NCBI RefSeq assembly: GCF_001021555.1 | Contig: NZ_LDCP01000004.1 | Span: forward strand, 243,597-307,596 | Length of the DNA: 64,000 nt | Reading direction: 5' to 3' | DNA from: Aurantiacibacter marinus | Lineage (GTDB): Bacteria; Pseudomonadota; Alphaproteobacteria; Sphingomonadales; Sphingomonadaceae | Part shown: positions 43,197 through 53,152 of the stretch, piece by piece | How the letters are laid out: each line of letters starts with the position of its first letter | Position numbering within the stretch: the stretch's first letter is position 1 | Position numbers and translations under genes: made by a program | Notes under the pieces: generated by a model | Told to the model about the DNA's origin: nothing | What the model saw: only the letters and a program-made list of their open reading frames with translations | Database searches by the model: none

Positions 43197-46145
43197 CTAT
43201 GCCAGCATCTGCTGCGCGAGTTTGGCAGCCTTGGTCTTTCCTGAAAGCTGCCCGAACGCTGTTCTGGCCTCAAGGCCCAATGATTGGGGCGCGATCGCCT
43301 GCGCTTCAACCAATGCTTCCAGAACATGGAACGCATTGCGCTGGCCAAGGTCAAATTTCGGCAACCAGTGCAGCAATGCAGCGCCGATGGCATTCGCATG
43401 TACGGGCGAAACCTGCACCACCTGCTTCAGGCTTTCACCGAGCCGGTTGTACTTCACCCATTCGCCTGCAGACACCCGCGCCATGACGTCCGCGAACAGA
43501 GCCGGATTGAATTGCCGTGTCTCGATCCCTTCGATCAGTGCATCAACAGCAAGACCTTTGGCATCGGCATCCTTGCCGACCAGCCCCAGCGCAAGAAGCA
43601 GATGCCCAGCTTCGCCCCAAGGCCGCCCGCGAACGAACAGCGCCTTGAAGAAGCCGTGCGCCGGTGTCCAATTGCTGGCATTGTCATCGACCCGTTGCAT
43701 CAGTTTCCTGACCCCGCGATAACACGCAAAGGCAGGATCTTGCGGCCAGATATAGCCAAGCCATTGGGCAACCCAAGTCGTGTTCAGATCGCCGTACCAG
43801 TGATATTTCGCTTTTGACTGGTGCTGATGGACAGCTGCTGTTGGCATAGCCTCCCATCCGATCCTTTTCCTGACGCCCAGCAGGCGGGAAATACTGGAGA
43901 ACGCGGCCCGCCCATTTGCAGCCGCGTTCGATTTTCCATCTGCCCGTTCAACCTCGACTTCGAATATCGGCGTCTTCCACCGCATGTCGCCGTGCTGCCC
44001 TGCCTCGATTGCGGAGTGCCAGCGATAGGCTGACGGAACAGCGCCGCCGGGCCAAGGATCATCGATATCGAGTGGTTCGAACAATTCGCTCCAATCCGCC
44101 ATGGGATCGCGCGCACGAGCGGCGGTGATCCATGAAACATAGTGTTTCCGGTCATTGCGCACCGGCGCTTCATCGCCGCCAAGCGCAAATCTGGCCAAGC
44201 GGCCTGCGTTTCCAGCCAACGCCTCGGCGTTTGCACGGGCACGGCATCTGTTGTCGGGCGCAAGCCGCAAAAGCGAAAGGCGAAAGTCGATTGAATCCTC
44301 GACAGTGCCGTTACTTGCCAAGTGCTGCAGCCGCTCGGTCCAGACCACCGGATCGATCCAGCCACCCTCATGCGTGGGGGTTGAAAGCAGCTGCCGTGGC
44401 TCACGCCGATGCACGTGTCTCGCTACCCAGTGGAGAAAGGTGATCATCGGCACGAACGCATCTTCGCGGCTGTACTGGACAAGCTCCTGCTTATGAGAGC
44501 CCCGCAGTTCACCCATAGCCCAGGTCAACACCAGAGCCCGCACAGACTCGGCAACGCCCGGGTATGCGGAAGCCAGCCCATTGTGACTTGAGCCGCGCTT
44601 GCTCATCCGGTGAATCAGCGGGTTAACGCGATCCTGAAAGTCGGCCGGCCGCTGATCGGCGAAGCGACTGATACCGTCCAGCAGACGTTCTATCTCATCC
44701 ACATCATCGACAATTTCGGCGCAATGAAATGCAAGATCGATCAGCTCCTGCAGGTCTTTGACAGGCTCCAGCCGATTGGCTTCACCGAGAACCGAGCATT
44801 CAGCAAAACTCCGGATGTCCGGAGTGTAGGATGCCGCCTCGTCAACCGCAGCGGGGGCCGCGGCAATACTTGCAGGCTCGATCGCATCACCAGCCTGGCC
44901 AAGAAGGTCATTCATCGCAGCACGATTGCTGACAGACATGAACGCTCCGAAGCTTTCGATGTCCTGCCACTGCGCCCGATCCAGCGCATCTGCATATGTC
45001 GTCAGCAATGCAATCGCCTTGGCCTGAACATCGGCATGGGCGTGGCGCAAGCCTTCGATCACGGCCCCCAGAGCATTCGCATCTGGCCTCCCCTCAGCCT
45101 GTCTGGCCGTACGCCTGGCCACTTTTTCCAGCAACCGCAGAGCCGCGATACCATTGCCCTTACCCTCACCGGAAAAGACGCTCGGCATTTCCCGAAGCAC
45201 CTGATCATCGTCGAGCAGTTTCGCCTTTTCCAGCCCTGCAAGCATATCGATGGCGAATTTGGCGACATGGCCGACAGGGTGACACAGCAAGGCGACCAGT
45301 GCCGGCTGCCTCGCCGCAAGCTGATCATCGCCCGGCTTCAGCAGCCTGAAGAACTTGTGATAGCCCGACAGCTGGTTCTGCTTGATGTCGGCCTGCAGTC
45401 CGGCCAACGCCAGATCGAGCAGTTTGCCGCGATCATAATGGCCGCCATCTGCCAGTTTCACGAGCGCTTGCGGCCATGTTTCGTAATGGTCAGCCGCACC
45501 CTTGACCAGCCAGCTGTTGGTATTGAAAGCGTTGGTCTCGATACGAAAAAGCCATTCGATGTCATCAAGAAGCGCCGGATCATCCAGCAATTGTTTGCTG
45601 AGCGGCGGCACAGCTTCTTTATCGCGCCCGTAAAACCCTGTCCGCATCAGATGCGAGGCGAACAGCCGGTAATATCCGTCGCTTTCGGGCCTGGAGATCA
45701 GTCCATCACGTATCCATATGCGCAGTGTCGGAAATTCGATCCGCGTCCATTCCTGTTCAAGCTCATGATGGACCCAGTCTTCCAGCCATTCAGGACGGCG
45801 ATCAGCGATGATCTTGCGCAAAACCTGACTGTCTTCATAGCTCGGGCGGGTTTGCCATTTCTTGACTGCGGAGAGCGGGCCCACAGCAAAAACTGCGAGC
45901 GCAGCGTTGCTGTTCGCACGTGAATTCCAGTGCGTATAGCTTGCCTCTTTTCGCGCCTTGAGAAATTTCGTCAGCCGGTCGGAAGATGTGGCATTTGCTT
46001 TGCCGTCCCAAAGTTGGCGCTGCAACGCGCTGGCAGTGGAAGACAGCTTCTTGCGAGCCTTCTCATCCATCCCCTTGAAAGCCAGCCGCACTGCTTCGGT
46101 GTCATTGTTTTCAAGGATAAGCTGCTCAAGATCATCGGGTGTCAT
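43197..46145 (-). CDS. Large helical-repeat (DUF6493-like) protein, partner of the SWIM protein
   Basis: 982 residues, apparently all alpha-helical: repeated amphipathic helices of HEAT/ARM type (e.g. ALVALLCHPVGHVAKFAIDM, DVQAKAIALLTTYADALDRA). No enzyme motif and no signal peptide. It resembles DUF6493 proteins found next to SWIM zinc-finger genes in Streptomyces and other bacteria. The start overlaps the SWIM gene stop by 4 bases (ATGA), so the two are co-translated. A large cytoplasmic scaffold or adaptor is likely. Confidence 0.78.
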   Translation of the reverse strand: MTPDDLEQLILENNDTEAVRLAFKGMDEKARKKLSSTASALQRQLWDGKANATSSDRLTKFLKARKEASYTHWNSRANSNAALAVFAVGPLSAVKKWQTRPSYEDSQVLRKIIADRRPEWLEDWVHHELEQEWTRIEFPTLRIWIRDGLISRPESDGYYRLFASHLMRTGFYGRDKEAVPPLSKQLLDDPALLDDIEWLFRIETNAFNTNSWLVKGAADHYETWPQALVKLADGGHYDRGKLLDLALAGLQADIKQNQLSGYHKFFRLLKPGDDQLAARQPALVALLCHPVGHVAKFAIDMLAGLEKAKLLDDDQVLREMPSVFSGEGKGNGIAALRLLEKVARRTARQAEGRPDANALGAVIEGLRHAHADVQAKAIALLTTYADALDRAQWQDIESFGAFMSVSNRAAMNDLLGQAGDAIEPASIAAAPAAVDEAASYTPDIRSFAECSVLGEANRLEPVKDLQELIDLAFHCAEIVDDVDEIERLLDGISRFADQRPADFQDRVNPLIHRMSKRGSSHNGLASAYPGVAESVRALVLTWAMGELRGSHKQELVQYSREDAFVPMITFLHWVARHVHRREPRQLLSTPTHEGGWIDPVVWTERLQHLASNGTVEDSIDFRLSLLRLAPDNRCRARANAEALAGNAGRLARFALGGDEAPVRNDRKHYVSWITAARARDPMADWSELFEPLDIDDPWPGGAVPSAYRWHSAIEAGQHGDMRWKTPIFEVEVERADGKSNAAANGRAAFSSISRLLGVRKRIGWEAMPTAAVHQHQSKAKYHWYGDLNTTWVAQWLGYIWPQDPAFACYRGVRKLMQRVDDNASNWTPAHGFFKALFVRGRPWGEAGHLLLALGLVGKDADAKGLAVDALIEGIETRQFNPALFADVMARVSAGEWVKYNRLGESLKQVVQVSPVHANAIGAALLHWLPKFDLGQRNAFHVLEALVEAQAIAPQSLGLEARTAFGQLSGKTKAAKLAQQMLA

Positions 46146-47506
46146 GCCTTGGGTTCGCCTTCTTCATCGCTCGCCATGATCGAGGCGGCAAGGATGTGTT
46201 TGCAGGGCCCGCGCTGCCCCTGATACTTACTGAACCACGGACAGGTGCAGGCTGCGCCTTGCTCTTCCAGCCGAACCCGGTGCGTCGTGCCGGTTCCGGC
46301 GACTTCGTAGATTGCCGGAGCATCGTCACTTGCGGGAGAAAGCAGAGCGATCTTGCCTGTTTCGATCAATTTGCGGGCATTCCCCAGCCGGGGCTGCATT
46401 TCTTCGACCTTGTCGAGATCGAATGGAAGCTCCCGATGGAAATAATTCCCGCTCTCGCTGTCAAATCCAGCCAGACCGCGGCTGCCGAGCACGGCGAGCG
46501 CGCCGACGACGTCGGTGCGTTGCAGCCCCAGTTGATCGGCCAATGCACCCGCGTTCAGTTCCGATTGCCATTTGAGGCTGGCCCGAACCTTTGCAATTGC
46601 ATCGGCGCCGGGCGGATTTGCAAGCGCAGATAACGCCTGCCCTTCCCCTGAAAACCCGCGATACAATTCCGGGCTGATTAACAGGAAGAACGATCCTTCC
46701 TCAAAACGGACTTCCCATCCGCTTGCCCCGCTTGCGCGGTCGACCCACACTCGCAACGACCTGGCCCTGAGCAGCAATGGCTCAAGCACCTTGATACGGT
46801 GTGTCCCGTGGATCGGCACGGCGCCGGTCACTTCGCGCTGGCTCGGGCGGATGGACCGGGCCGCAGATATGGCGAAGGTCGGCAGCTTGGGCACGCTGGA
46901 TCTGGGCAGAGAACGCAAGAAACGCAGCGCATCGGGGGCCGGCACTTCCATCGCCACTTCAAGCTGCGGCAGATAGGCTTGCACTTCGCTGAAGCCTTTG
47001 ATCCAGCGCAAGGGGAGCTGCACCTTCTTTTCAACCGTTCGCTGGTTGCCTCGGCTGAGCACGACCTCGTCTGCCCCTACAGCGAACTCGACCTGTTCAT
47101 CGTCGCGCAGCCGCAGCAGCGCATTGCGCATATCGATGTTAAAATCGACATTCGTCGTCCCGCGCCCATGGCAATTGCCCTGAAAGATACCCTCCGGCAG
47201 ATCGACCCGCGCATAGACCCCGCAGCAGCCGCTGAACCCTTCAAGGCGCAGCAGCTTCTCGTTGCTGGTGAGAACCGGATCAAGAATTACGGGGCGCGGC
47301 AGGAAGAAATGCGTACGCACGACATCGCTCAGCACATACAGCATCTCGCCCGTCTGCCGGGGTTTGCGCAATTTCCCGTCGAAGAAATACGGTTTGGCAA
47401 GGTCCGCATCGCAAGTTGCCAGTGAAAGCTGCGGTCCGCCTGTTTCATTGGCAACTACGCCTGACGGGAAGGCATACCGGTAAGTGAAATCAAGTGCGGC
47501 AGCCAT
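46142..47506 (-). CDS. SWIM zinc-finger protein
   Basis: 454 residues. A long N-terminal region of unknown fold (about 1-400) precedes a C-terminal SWIM finger, CTCPWFSKYQGQRGPCKHIL (CxCx12CxH), at about 420-440. The SWIM finger binds DNA or protein. GGAGAGCCC lies just before the ATG. First gene of a two-gene operon with the helical-repeat protein. Related SWIM proteins in other bacteria (e.g. the E. coli yehLMPQ type) occur with MoxR ATPase and vWA genes, which are absent here. Confidence 0.85.
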   Translation of the reverse strand: MAAALDFTYRYAFPSGVVANETGGPQLSLATCDADLAKPYFFDGKLRKPRQTGEMLYVLSDVVRTHFFLPRPVILDPVLTSNEKLLRLEGFSGCCGVYARVDLPEGIFQGNCHGRGTTNVDFNIDMRNALLRLRDDEQVEFAVGADEVVLSRGNQRTVEKKVQLPLRWIKGFSEVQAYLPQLEVAMEVPAPDALRFLRSLPRSSVPKLPTFAISAARSIRPSQREVTGAVPIHGTHRIKVLEPLLLRARSLRVWVDRASGASGWEVRFEEGSFFLLISPELYRGFSGEGQALSALANPPGADAIAKVRASLKWQSELNAGALADQLGLQRTDVVGALAVLGSRGLAGFDSESGNYFHRELPFDLDKVEEMQPRLGNARKLIETGKIALLSPASDDAPAIYEVAGTGTTHRVRLEEQGAACTCPWFSKYQGQRGPCKHILAASIMASDEEGEPKA

Positions 47507-47839
47507 GGGCTCTCCAACGTCATTTGCGTCCAGACATGGATCACTGAGATCAACGCGAGATTAACATGCGGAATTCAAGCGGCCAGCGTTATCTTCAACA
47601 TCATCATTACCGATCCTGGGCGGACAGCCCGACATCCTGTGCGGTCACTCTTTCCAAGGAAAACAAGGCGCAACACACGTGCGATGCAGAAATGTTCTGG
47701 TATGATAACTCAGCGCCTACACCCTGGTATATTGCGGGCCCTCGTTAATTGCCTGTCATACAAGTTTTCGTGCATTTTGTCATAACTGAGTCAAATTTGC
47801 GCCCCATTGAAGGAGACCTTGAACAGGGTTTCCGACACG
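47507..47839. other. Shared divergent intergenic region
   Basis: 333 bases between the SWIM operon (-) and the response regulator (+), without a supported gene. AT-richer toward the right; holds the PhoB-like repeat described separately and another CTGTCATA at 47753-47760. Confidence 0.5.
47777..47796 (+). promoter_or_regulatory. Pho-box-like direct repeat upstream of the response regulator
   Basis: TTGTCATAACTGAGTCAAAT: the half-site GTCA recurs exactly 11 bases apart (47779 and 47790), as in PhoB-type boxes (consensus CTGTCATAWAWCTGTCAY). About 45 bases before the ATG. Reading by eye, not a statistical scan. Confidence 0.5.
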
Positions 47840-48520
47840 ATGCACCGCGTCAGTATTTTCACTACCGATAGCCAGTCGACGACATTCGAGAATTTCGCCG
47901 TGAGCGAATTCGAATGCTGCTTCGCCTTGCTCACGCCCGAGGGGCCTACGCAGCTTGTTGAAGGCGATGTCTGGGCCTTTGTGGACTGGGTTATGGCTGA
48001 TCTTTCGGGCCTTGAAATGGTACGCCGCCTCCGCGCTGATCCGCGCATGGCAAATGCCCACATCACAATGGTTCTGGAAGAAGATGATCCCGAGGATCGC
48101 CGCCGCGCACTGAAGGCAGGGGCAGACGATTACGCGATTGCGCCTCTGGACCGGCAAGGCATGCTCGACCGCGTTCTTGCTCTCCATCCCATCAATCGCG
48201 GGAAGTCGATGGACAGCCTGATCGAGCTGGGCGATCTGGTGATCAATTCCAGCAGCGAACTGGCGCGATGGAAGGGTGAAAAGATTACACTGCGGCCTAA
48301 CGAGTTTCGCGTGCTTCGGTATTTCGCCCAAAATCCCGACACACTGTTCACGCGGCAGGACTTGATCGACGCGCTCGGCAAGGAAGGCGATCCGGAATAT
48401 CTTCGCACTGTCGATGTGTGGATCAAGCGGCTGCGGTTTGCCCTGCACCAGATAGGCGCAAGGGATTTGCTGCGGACCGTTCACGGCAAAGGCTACGTCT
48501 TCGACAGGCCGCAAACCTGA
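47840..48520 (+). CDS. Atypical PhoB-like (OmpR-family) response regulator
   Basis: 226 residues from the ATG at 47840; alternative TTG starts at 47819 or 47807 are possible, the latter two nearer an AAGGAG. N-terminal receiver domain and C-terminal winged helix (LRPNEFRVLRYFAQNPDTLF; RTVDVWIKRLRFALHQ). The phospho-acceptor Asp49 is kept (FVDWVMADLSGLE), as is Asp10. However, the switch Thr is Leu79 (TMVLEED) and the conserved Lys is Ala101 (DDYAIAPL), so signalling may be non-canonical. No histidine kinase adjoins. Confidence 0.88.
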   Translation: MHRVSIFTTDSQSTTFENFAVSEFECCFALLTPEGPTQLVEGDVWAFVDWVMADLSGLEMVRRLRADPRMANAHITMVLEEDDPEDRRRALKAGADDYAIAPLDRQGMLDRVLALHPINRGKSMDSLIELGDLVINSSSELARWKGEKITLRPNEFRVLRYFAQNPDTLFTRQDLIDALGKEGDPEYLRTVDVWIKRLRFALHQIGARDLLRTVHGKGYVFDRPQT

Positions 48521-48560
48521 GGCCTAAGCGGAAAGACGCGGTAAAATCCGCCAAACCGGA

Positions 48561-51245
48561 TTAGAACGTGATGGAAAGCGATGCTGCCAGCGTCGTGCCG
48601 ACATCATATGTATTGATCTCTGCCCGGTCGATGCCGTTGGTCTGGAATTCCTCGTTCCCGCGGCCAAAGATATTGCGCGCTTCCACTTTGATTTCCGCAT
48701 CGGTCCCGAACAGATCAAGGCCCTGCCGGTAAACCAGATCGACGCGTAGCCCTGGATCTTCAAGAATATCGGGCAGTCCCGATGTGCCCCGGCTGGTCAC
48801 CCGTTCCGTCGCGTAATTCAGCAGCAGGGTGAATTGTTGCAGCTGGTCAATGTCTTCAAGGCTCACCTGGAAGTTGGCGAGGTGATCGGATTGTCCCGTC
48901 AGCGGCACACCATCGATGAACAGATTGGTGGCGGGCGTTACGCCGCCGGGAAACAGCAGCGTGGTGTCCGCAGCATCAACGGCAATTTCCGATTCCGTCC
49001 AGGTATAGTTGGCAAAGATCGCCAGTTCCTTGCTTTCGAAAAAACCGCCGAGGTTCATCAGGTCCACAGTGTAGGCCAGATCAGCCTCGATCCCGAAAAG
49101 CGTCGCGCTCGGCGCATTGGCAAAGCTGGTCAGCTGGGCATTGTCGGAAAAGCTGGAGAACGCCTCGATCGGATTCTTGATATCTTTGTAGAAGCCGGCA
49201 ACCGAAATGCGATCACCGCCGCCAAGGTAATGCTCGGCGCGAATTTCATAATTGGTCAGCTCGCTATCGATCAGAAGCGGGTTGCCGTTGAACTGGCGGT
49301 TCGTTTCCGGATCGTAATAGGTCTGGAAAATCAGTTCCCGGAATTGTGGCCGGGCGATCGTGCGTGATGCAGCAGCACGCAGCTGCACATCGTCCATCGG
49401 TTCAACGGTGATGGTAGCGGCTGGCAGCCAGTATTCGTTTTCCAGATTGGTTGTCGCGCCGGTCCCGGTCACAACATCGAACACTTGCGCAGCGTTCACC
49501 GTCTGCACGGCCTTTTCGTACCGGACGCCTGCGTCGATACTGACACCGAGCAGCGGCTCCCAATTGATCTTGCCATAGCCTGCCTGGACTTCCAGCGCGG
49601 CGTCGAATGCGGGATCGGACTGGGTCGATTCAATCAATCCGATGTCGTAAAATTCGATGATCGCATCGCCCAGAAGAAGGTCCGGCCGCAAATTGCCTAC
49701 GCCATCGGGAAAGCTGGTCGGCGCATTGAACAGAAACTCACGCCGTTCGGAAAAGCGCTGCGTATCGGTGTAGGCATAGCCCGCCGTGACCGCGAAATTA
49801 TCGAAAATCGAATAGCTCAGATCAATGCCACCCGACCACAGCTCTTCCTGAAGGTCGGAGAAGACAACGGATGCATCACCCGTCTGGCGGTCCAGCACGT
49901 TGATGAAGGAATCGCTGAACTCCCCGTTGGCGTTGTCGCGTACATAGGTGAATGTGTATTCGTAGGGCGCTTCCCGGTCGGTGCGGGCATATCCGCCGCG
50001 CAGATCGACGCCGAGACCGCCAAATTCCAATTCGGCCACAATCTGGCTGTCGATCAGCTGCCGTTCGTACCATCCGGTTTGCTGCTGCTGGATACTGTCG
50101 TCATCCTGAAAATCTTCGCCTTGCGAAAGGCGAGACAGCTTCAGAGTGTCACGGATGAAAAGGTTCGTGAAACGAAACTGATGATCACCGATTTCCAGCC
50201 CGATGCCCAGCATGGCGTTGGCCAGAATGCGGTTGTCTGTCACCAGATCGTTGAAATCACTGTCGAACGAAAAGTCGGCCAGCACCGATTGCGACGTGAT
50301 GTCGCGCGTGCGCCACTTGTTGCTGATCGAACCGGTGAAGACAAAACCCAGCACGCCATCGCTGCCGACATCGACGGACGTGCCCCCGGTCAGGCTGGCC
50401 GACCAGTTCGCGGGCACATCGCCGATCTTCTGCAACAGGATAAGGTTGGGATTGCCCAGCTCAAACGCGACATCCGCCTGTGTAACCGGCGCACCGCCAA
50501 AATTCTGCGAGGAATCAAGCGGAATGTCGCTCATTTGCAGACCGCTGTCGAAATAGGTTTGCAGGGCAGGCGGAGCGTCGCGTGTCCCATCATCGAAACC
50601 AAACCAATCGTAGTCGGACCCATAATAGGAAAGACCGTTATGAAACGTGGTTTCGGTATTGCCGCTGATCCCGCCGCTGACCGTCAGGAAGCTTTCTTCA
50701 GGGATCGCGCGGGTCGTCAGATTGATCACACCGCCGCCAAATTCACCGGGGAAATTGGCGGAATATGTCTTCTGCACCAGGCTTGATGCGATCACATTGG
50801 TCGGGAAGATATCCAGCGGCACCACGCGGCTGAGCGGTTGCGGCGATGGCAGCGGCAGACCATTCAGCAGCGCCAGCGAGTACCGGTCACCAAGACCGCG
50901 CACGTAGACAAAGCCCTGGCCCTGAACAGAAAGTCCCGTCACGCGGCCCAGTGCGCCAGCGATATCACCTTCACCTGTGCGGGCGATCTGTTCCGCCGAA
51001 AGGACGCTGACAACCTGCGAGGAATTTTGCACCGGATCGCGGTTGATGCGGCCGGTGACAATGATCGAACCGCCCGGGATGGAGATATCCGGCTGATCGG
51101 CATAGTCGTCGGCCGGCTCTGGATCGGTGGCGATGTCGGGATCAGCATTCAAACCGCCCGCGTCCTGCGCCAAGGCTGCGCCCGGAACGGTCAAGGCTGT
51201 GGAGAGGAGCAGCAGTGCCGCCAGCTGGTTGCCAGTGGTCTTCAT
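48561..51245 (-). CDS. TonB-dependent outer-membrane receptor
   Basis: 894 residues: Sec signal (LLLLSTALTVPGAALAQ), a low-complexity acidic linker (about 30-55), plug domain (SSQVVSVLSAEQIARTGEGD, VYVRGLGDRYSLALLNGLPL, NFPGEFGGGVINLTTRAIP) and a 22-strand barrel ending in SLSITF. Imports a specific substrate using TonB; the ligand is unknown. Second gene after the beta-helix lipoprotein on the same strand, and convergent with the response regulator (40 bases). Confidence 0.96.
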   Translation of the reverse strand: MKTTGNQLAALLLLSTALTVPGAALAQDAGGLNADPDIATDPEPADDYADQPDISIPGGSIIVTGRINRDPVQNSSQVVSVLSAEQIARTGEGDIAGALGRVTGLSVQGQGFVYVRGLGDRYSLALLNGLPLPSPQPLSRVVPLDIFPTNVIASSLVQKTYSANFPGEFGGGVINLTTRAIPEESFLTVSGGISGNTETTFHNGLSYYGSDYDWFGFDDGTRDAPPALQTYFDSGLQMSDIPLDSSQNFGGAPVTQADVAFELGNPNLILLQKIGDVPANWSASLTGGTSVDVGSDGVLGFVFTGSISNKWRTRDITSQSVLADFSFDSDFNDLVTDNRILANAMLGIGLEIGDHQFRFTNLFIRDTLKLSRLSQGEDFQDDDSIQQQQTGWYERQLIDSQIVAELEFGGLGVDLRGGYARTDREAPYEYTFTYVRDNANGEFSDSFINVLDRQTGDASVVFSDLQEELWSGGIDLSYSIFDNFAVTAGYAYTDTQRFSERREFLFNAPTSFPDGVGNLRPDLLLGDAIIEFYDIGLIESTQSDPAFDAALEVQAGYGKINWEPLLGVSIDAGVRYEKAVQTVNAAQVFDVVTGTGATTNLENEYWLPAATITVEPMDDVQLRAAASRTIARPQFRELIFQTYYDPETNRQFNGNPLLIDSELTNYEIRAEHYLGGGDRISVAGFYKDIKNPIEAFSSFSDNAQLTSFANAPSATLFGIEADLAYTVDLMNLGGFFESKELAIFANYTWTESEIAVDAADTTLLFPGGVTPATNLFIDGVPLTGQSDHLANFQVSLEDIDQLQQFTLLLNYATERVTSRGTSGLPDILEDPGLRVDLVYRQGLDLFGTDAEIKVEARNIFGRGNEEFQTNGIDRAEINTYDVGTTLAASLSITF

Positions 51246-51358
51246 CGGGAAATCCCTTACGATACGAAACGGTTGCGGCGCCGGACGTTCAGCCCTTGGC
51301 GCGGGGAGAAACGGGGTGCGGCAGAACCAGTGGCCTTGCCGCGCCCCCTCTCATTGCC

Positions 51359-52933
51359 TCAATTGAAGACCGGGATGCTGGTGCACGCGCCGGTGTTGTT
51401 GCCAAAGCTCACCGCTGATGAATCGCAGGTCCAGCCCTGCGTCCAGTTGTTGGCAGGGCTGACTGCACCGATGAAAGTGTTGGCTTCGAAAAAGCTGCCC
51501 AGCGACGTCACATTGAAGATGGTGCCAAAATTGGTCTCGTTGGTGCCGCCAAGGTAGCCGCTCACCAGAGTGTTGAGGTAGGCCTTGTTGTTACCGGCGC
51601 CGGCATCAACAAACCCCTCTGCCTGCGCCAGCGTCACCCCGTCACTGCCATTGCGGAAGTTGGTCGCGCATTGGAAGGCAACCGAATTGAAGCGCGGCCC
51701 GCCAACATCATCAAGCCCGGCATTCGCCGCTCGGATTGTTTCCTGACCGTCAATCCGCAGGCAAGGCGTGCCGCCGGTAGAAGCATCCCAGACGAGCGTA
51801 TTATAGAGGCCGTAATCGGCCCCGCCGCGAATACGCACAACCTGATCACCGGTGCGGCGCTGAATGAACGTCGCGTTCGCAATGGTCGTGTTCTGGCGCG
51901 GGGTTTGATCCTCCAGCCCATTGGATGAATCAGCCTCGATAATCGCATCGCCAACACCGTTACGCTGAGCGGCGATCACGAACTGCATATTGGCCTTCAC
52001 GCCCGTATCAGTATCAATGGAATCGTCTTCCGCACCGGCAACGATCAGGCGTTTGATATTCACGACGCCGCCAAAGAATTCCACCCCGTCGTCCGAAGAG
52101 TTTACCGACTGGATATCGCTCAGGATCGTGCCCGAACCGATCCCGCCAGTGGTCAGCGACTGCAGTTCATTGTCGCCCGAAAGCACAAAACCGGAATAGC
52201 GAATTTGCACGAAACGCATCGTGCCAGAGCTGTCGGTGTTGGTTGCGCCGCCAAAGAAGGAGGGGGAGACAGCGCCTTCAACCTGGCGTTCACACCCGAC
52301 CGTGCCAGGGGTGGCGCCCGGGGCGACGCAATCCGTCACCTGCGCACGGCCTGAAAGCACGATACCGCCCCATTGGCCGGACGAATCATTGCTGTTCAAG
52401 CCCAGAATATTGTCGCGGCTGGTGAAAACGATTGGCTGGCTCTGCGTGCCAACAGCGTTGATGGCGTTGCCGCGCGTCACGTTGAGGAAGGATGAGCCGC
52501 TGGCGTAAACGATCACGCCGGGTTCAATGGTCAGCGTGACGTTGGTGTCGCTGCGACCGTCAGACGCATCAGGAGCTGCGCCGCCGTCGGTGCCGACATT
52601 CACTTCGCCCGGCAGACGGTAAAGCAAGCCCGGGATTTGCGGCAAAGTGGAAGAGGTGTTGAAGCGCAGCGGTGTTGCACACACCCGCCATTGGCCCTCG
52701 GGACCAGTTATCGTTCCCTCATCCGTTAGCCCTTGCGCATCGGAGATCGTCGGGCACCCATTGGCAGGCGTAACCATCGCGGAAGTCGGCGTGGGTGTCG
52801 GCGCAGGCGTTGCGGGCGGATTGTTGATTGTAATGTTGCCGCCCGTACCAGGTGACGCAATTTCGTCAGGTCCGCATGCGGCGAGCGCCAGGATTGAACT
52901 ACCAAGAATAAATGAACGGGAAAGTTTGGTCAC
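51359..52933 (-). CDS. Beta-helix-like lipoprotein paired with the TonB receptor
   Basis: 524 residues: lipoprotein signal (FILGSSILALAAC), Pro-Thr linker (about 35-52), then a repetitive, Gly/Asn/Asp-rich region with many short beta strands, typical of right-handed parallel beta-helix proteins (NVTLTIEPGVIVYASGSSFL, SGQWGGIVLSGRAQVTDC). Cys pairs are scattered, and the C-terminus has WTCDSSAVSFGNNTGAC. First gene of a two-gene string with the receptor (113 bases apart). Possibly a surface-exposed binding or degradation partner. Confidence 0.8.
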   Translation of the reverse strand: MTKLSRSFILGSSILALAACGPDEIASPGTGGNITINNPPATPAPTPTPTSAMVTPANGCPTISDAQGLTDEGTITGPEGQWRVCATPLRFNTSSTLPQIPGLLYRLPGEVNVGTDGGAAPDASDGRSDTNVTLTIEPGVIVYASGSSFLNVTRGNAINAVGTQSQPIVFTSRDNILGLNSNDSSGQWGGIVLSGRAQVTDCVAPGATPGTVGCERQVEGAVSPSFFGGATNTDSSGTMRFVQIRYSGFVLSGDNELQSLTTGGIGSGTILSDIQSVNSSDDGVEFFGGVVNIKRLIVAGAEDDSIDTDTGVKANMQFVIAAQRNGVGDAIIEADSSNGLEDQTPRQNTTIANATFIQRRTGDQVVRIRGGADYGLYNTLVWDASTGGTPCLRIDGQETIRAANAGLDDVGGPRFNSVAFQCATNFRNGSDGVTLAQAEGFVDAGAGNNKAYLNTLVSGYLGGTNETNFGTIFNVTSLGSFFEANTFIGAVSPANNWTQGWTCDSSAVSFGNNTGACTSIPVFN

Positions 52934-53030
52934 GGCGGTCAGCCCCTCAAGTTACAAGGAAACTCAAAAAAGCGAGTTTCGGTTACGCAAGTTGGGCACT
53001 AGGCGCTGAGCGTGACACTTTGTTTGCGTC

Positions 53031-53052
53031 TGTGTGACTCCTGTGTGAATTC
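53031..53052 (-). promoter_or_regulatory. 11-bp direct repeats upstream of the lipoprotein/receptor operon
   Basis: TGTGTGACTCC (53031-53041) and TGTGTGAATTC (53042-53052) repeat with 11-bp period; another GTGAC lies 22 bases before (53012-53016). On the minus strand this reads TTCACACAGGAGTCACACAG, an OmpR/PhoB-type arrangement. About 100 bases upstream of the lipoprotein ATG. Confidence 0.5.
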
Positions 53053-53152
53053 GGGCAATCTCTTCACAAATATATGATTATAAGCAGTTTTATTTATCCA
53101 ATGCGCCGAACATCAGGGCGCGAACTTTAAATATTTCATATTTATGACAATG

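Noticed and set aside
44610..45923. 437-codon plus-strand open frame opposite the helical-repeat protein
   Set aside because: Shadow of the larger gene, which is coupled to the SWIM gene.
49485..50786. 433-codon open frame on the plus strand inside the TonB receptor gene
   Set aside because: Antisense shadow; the receptor frame has signal peptide, plug and barrel.
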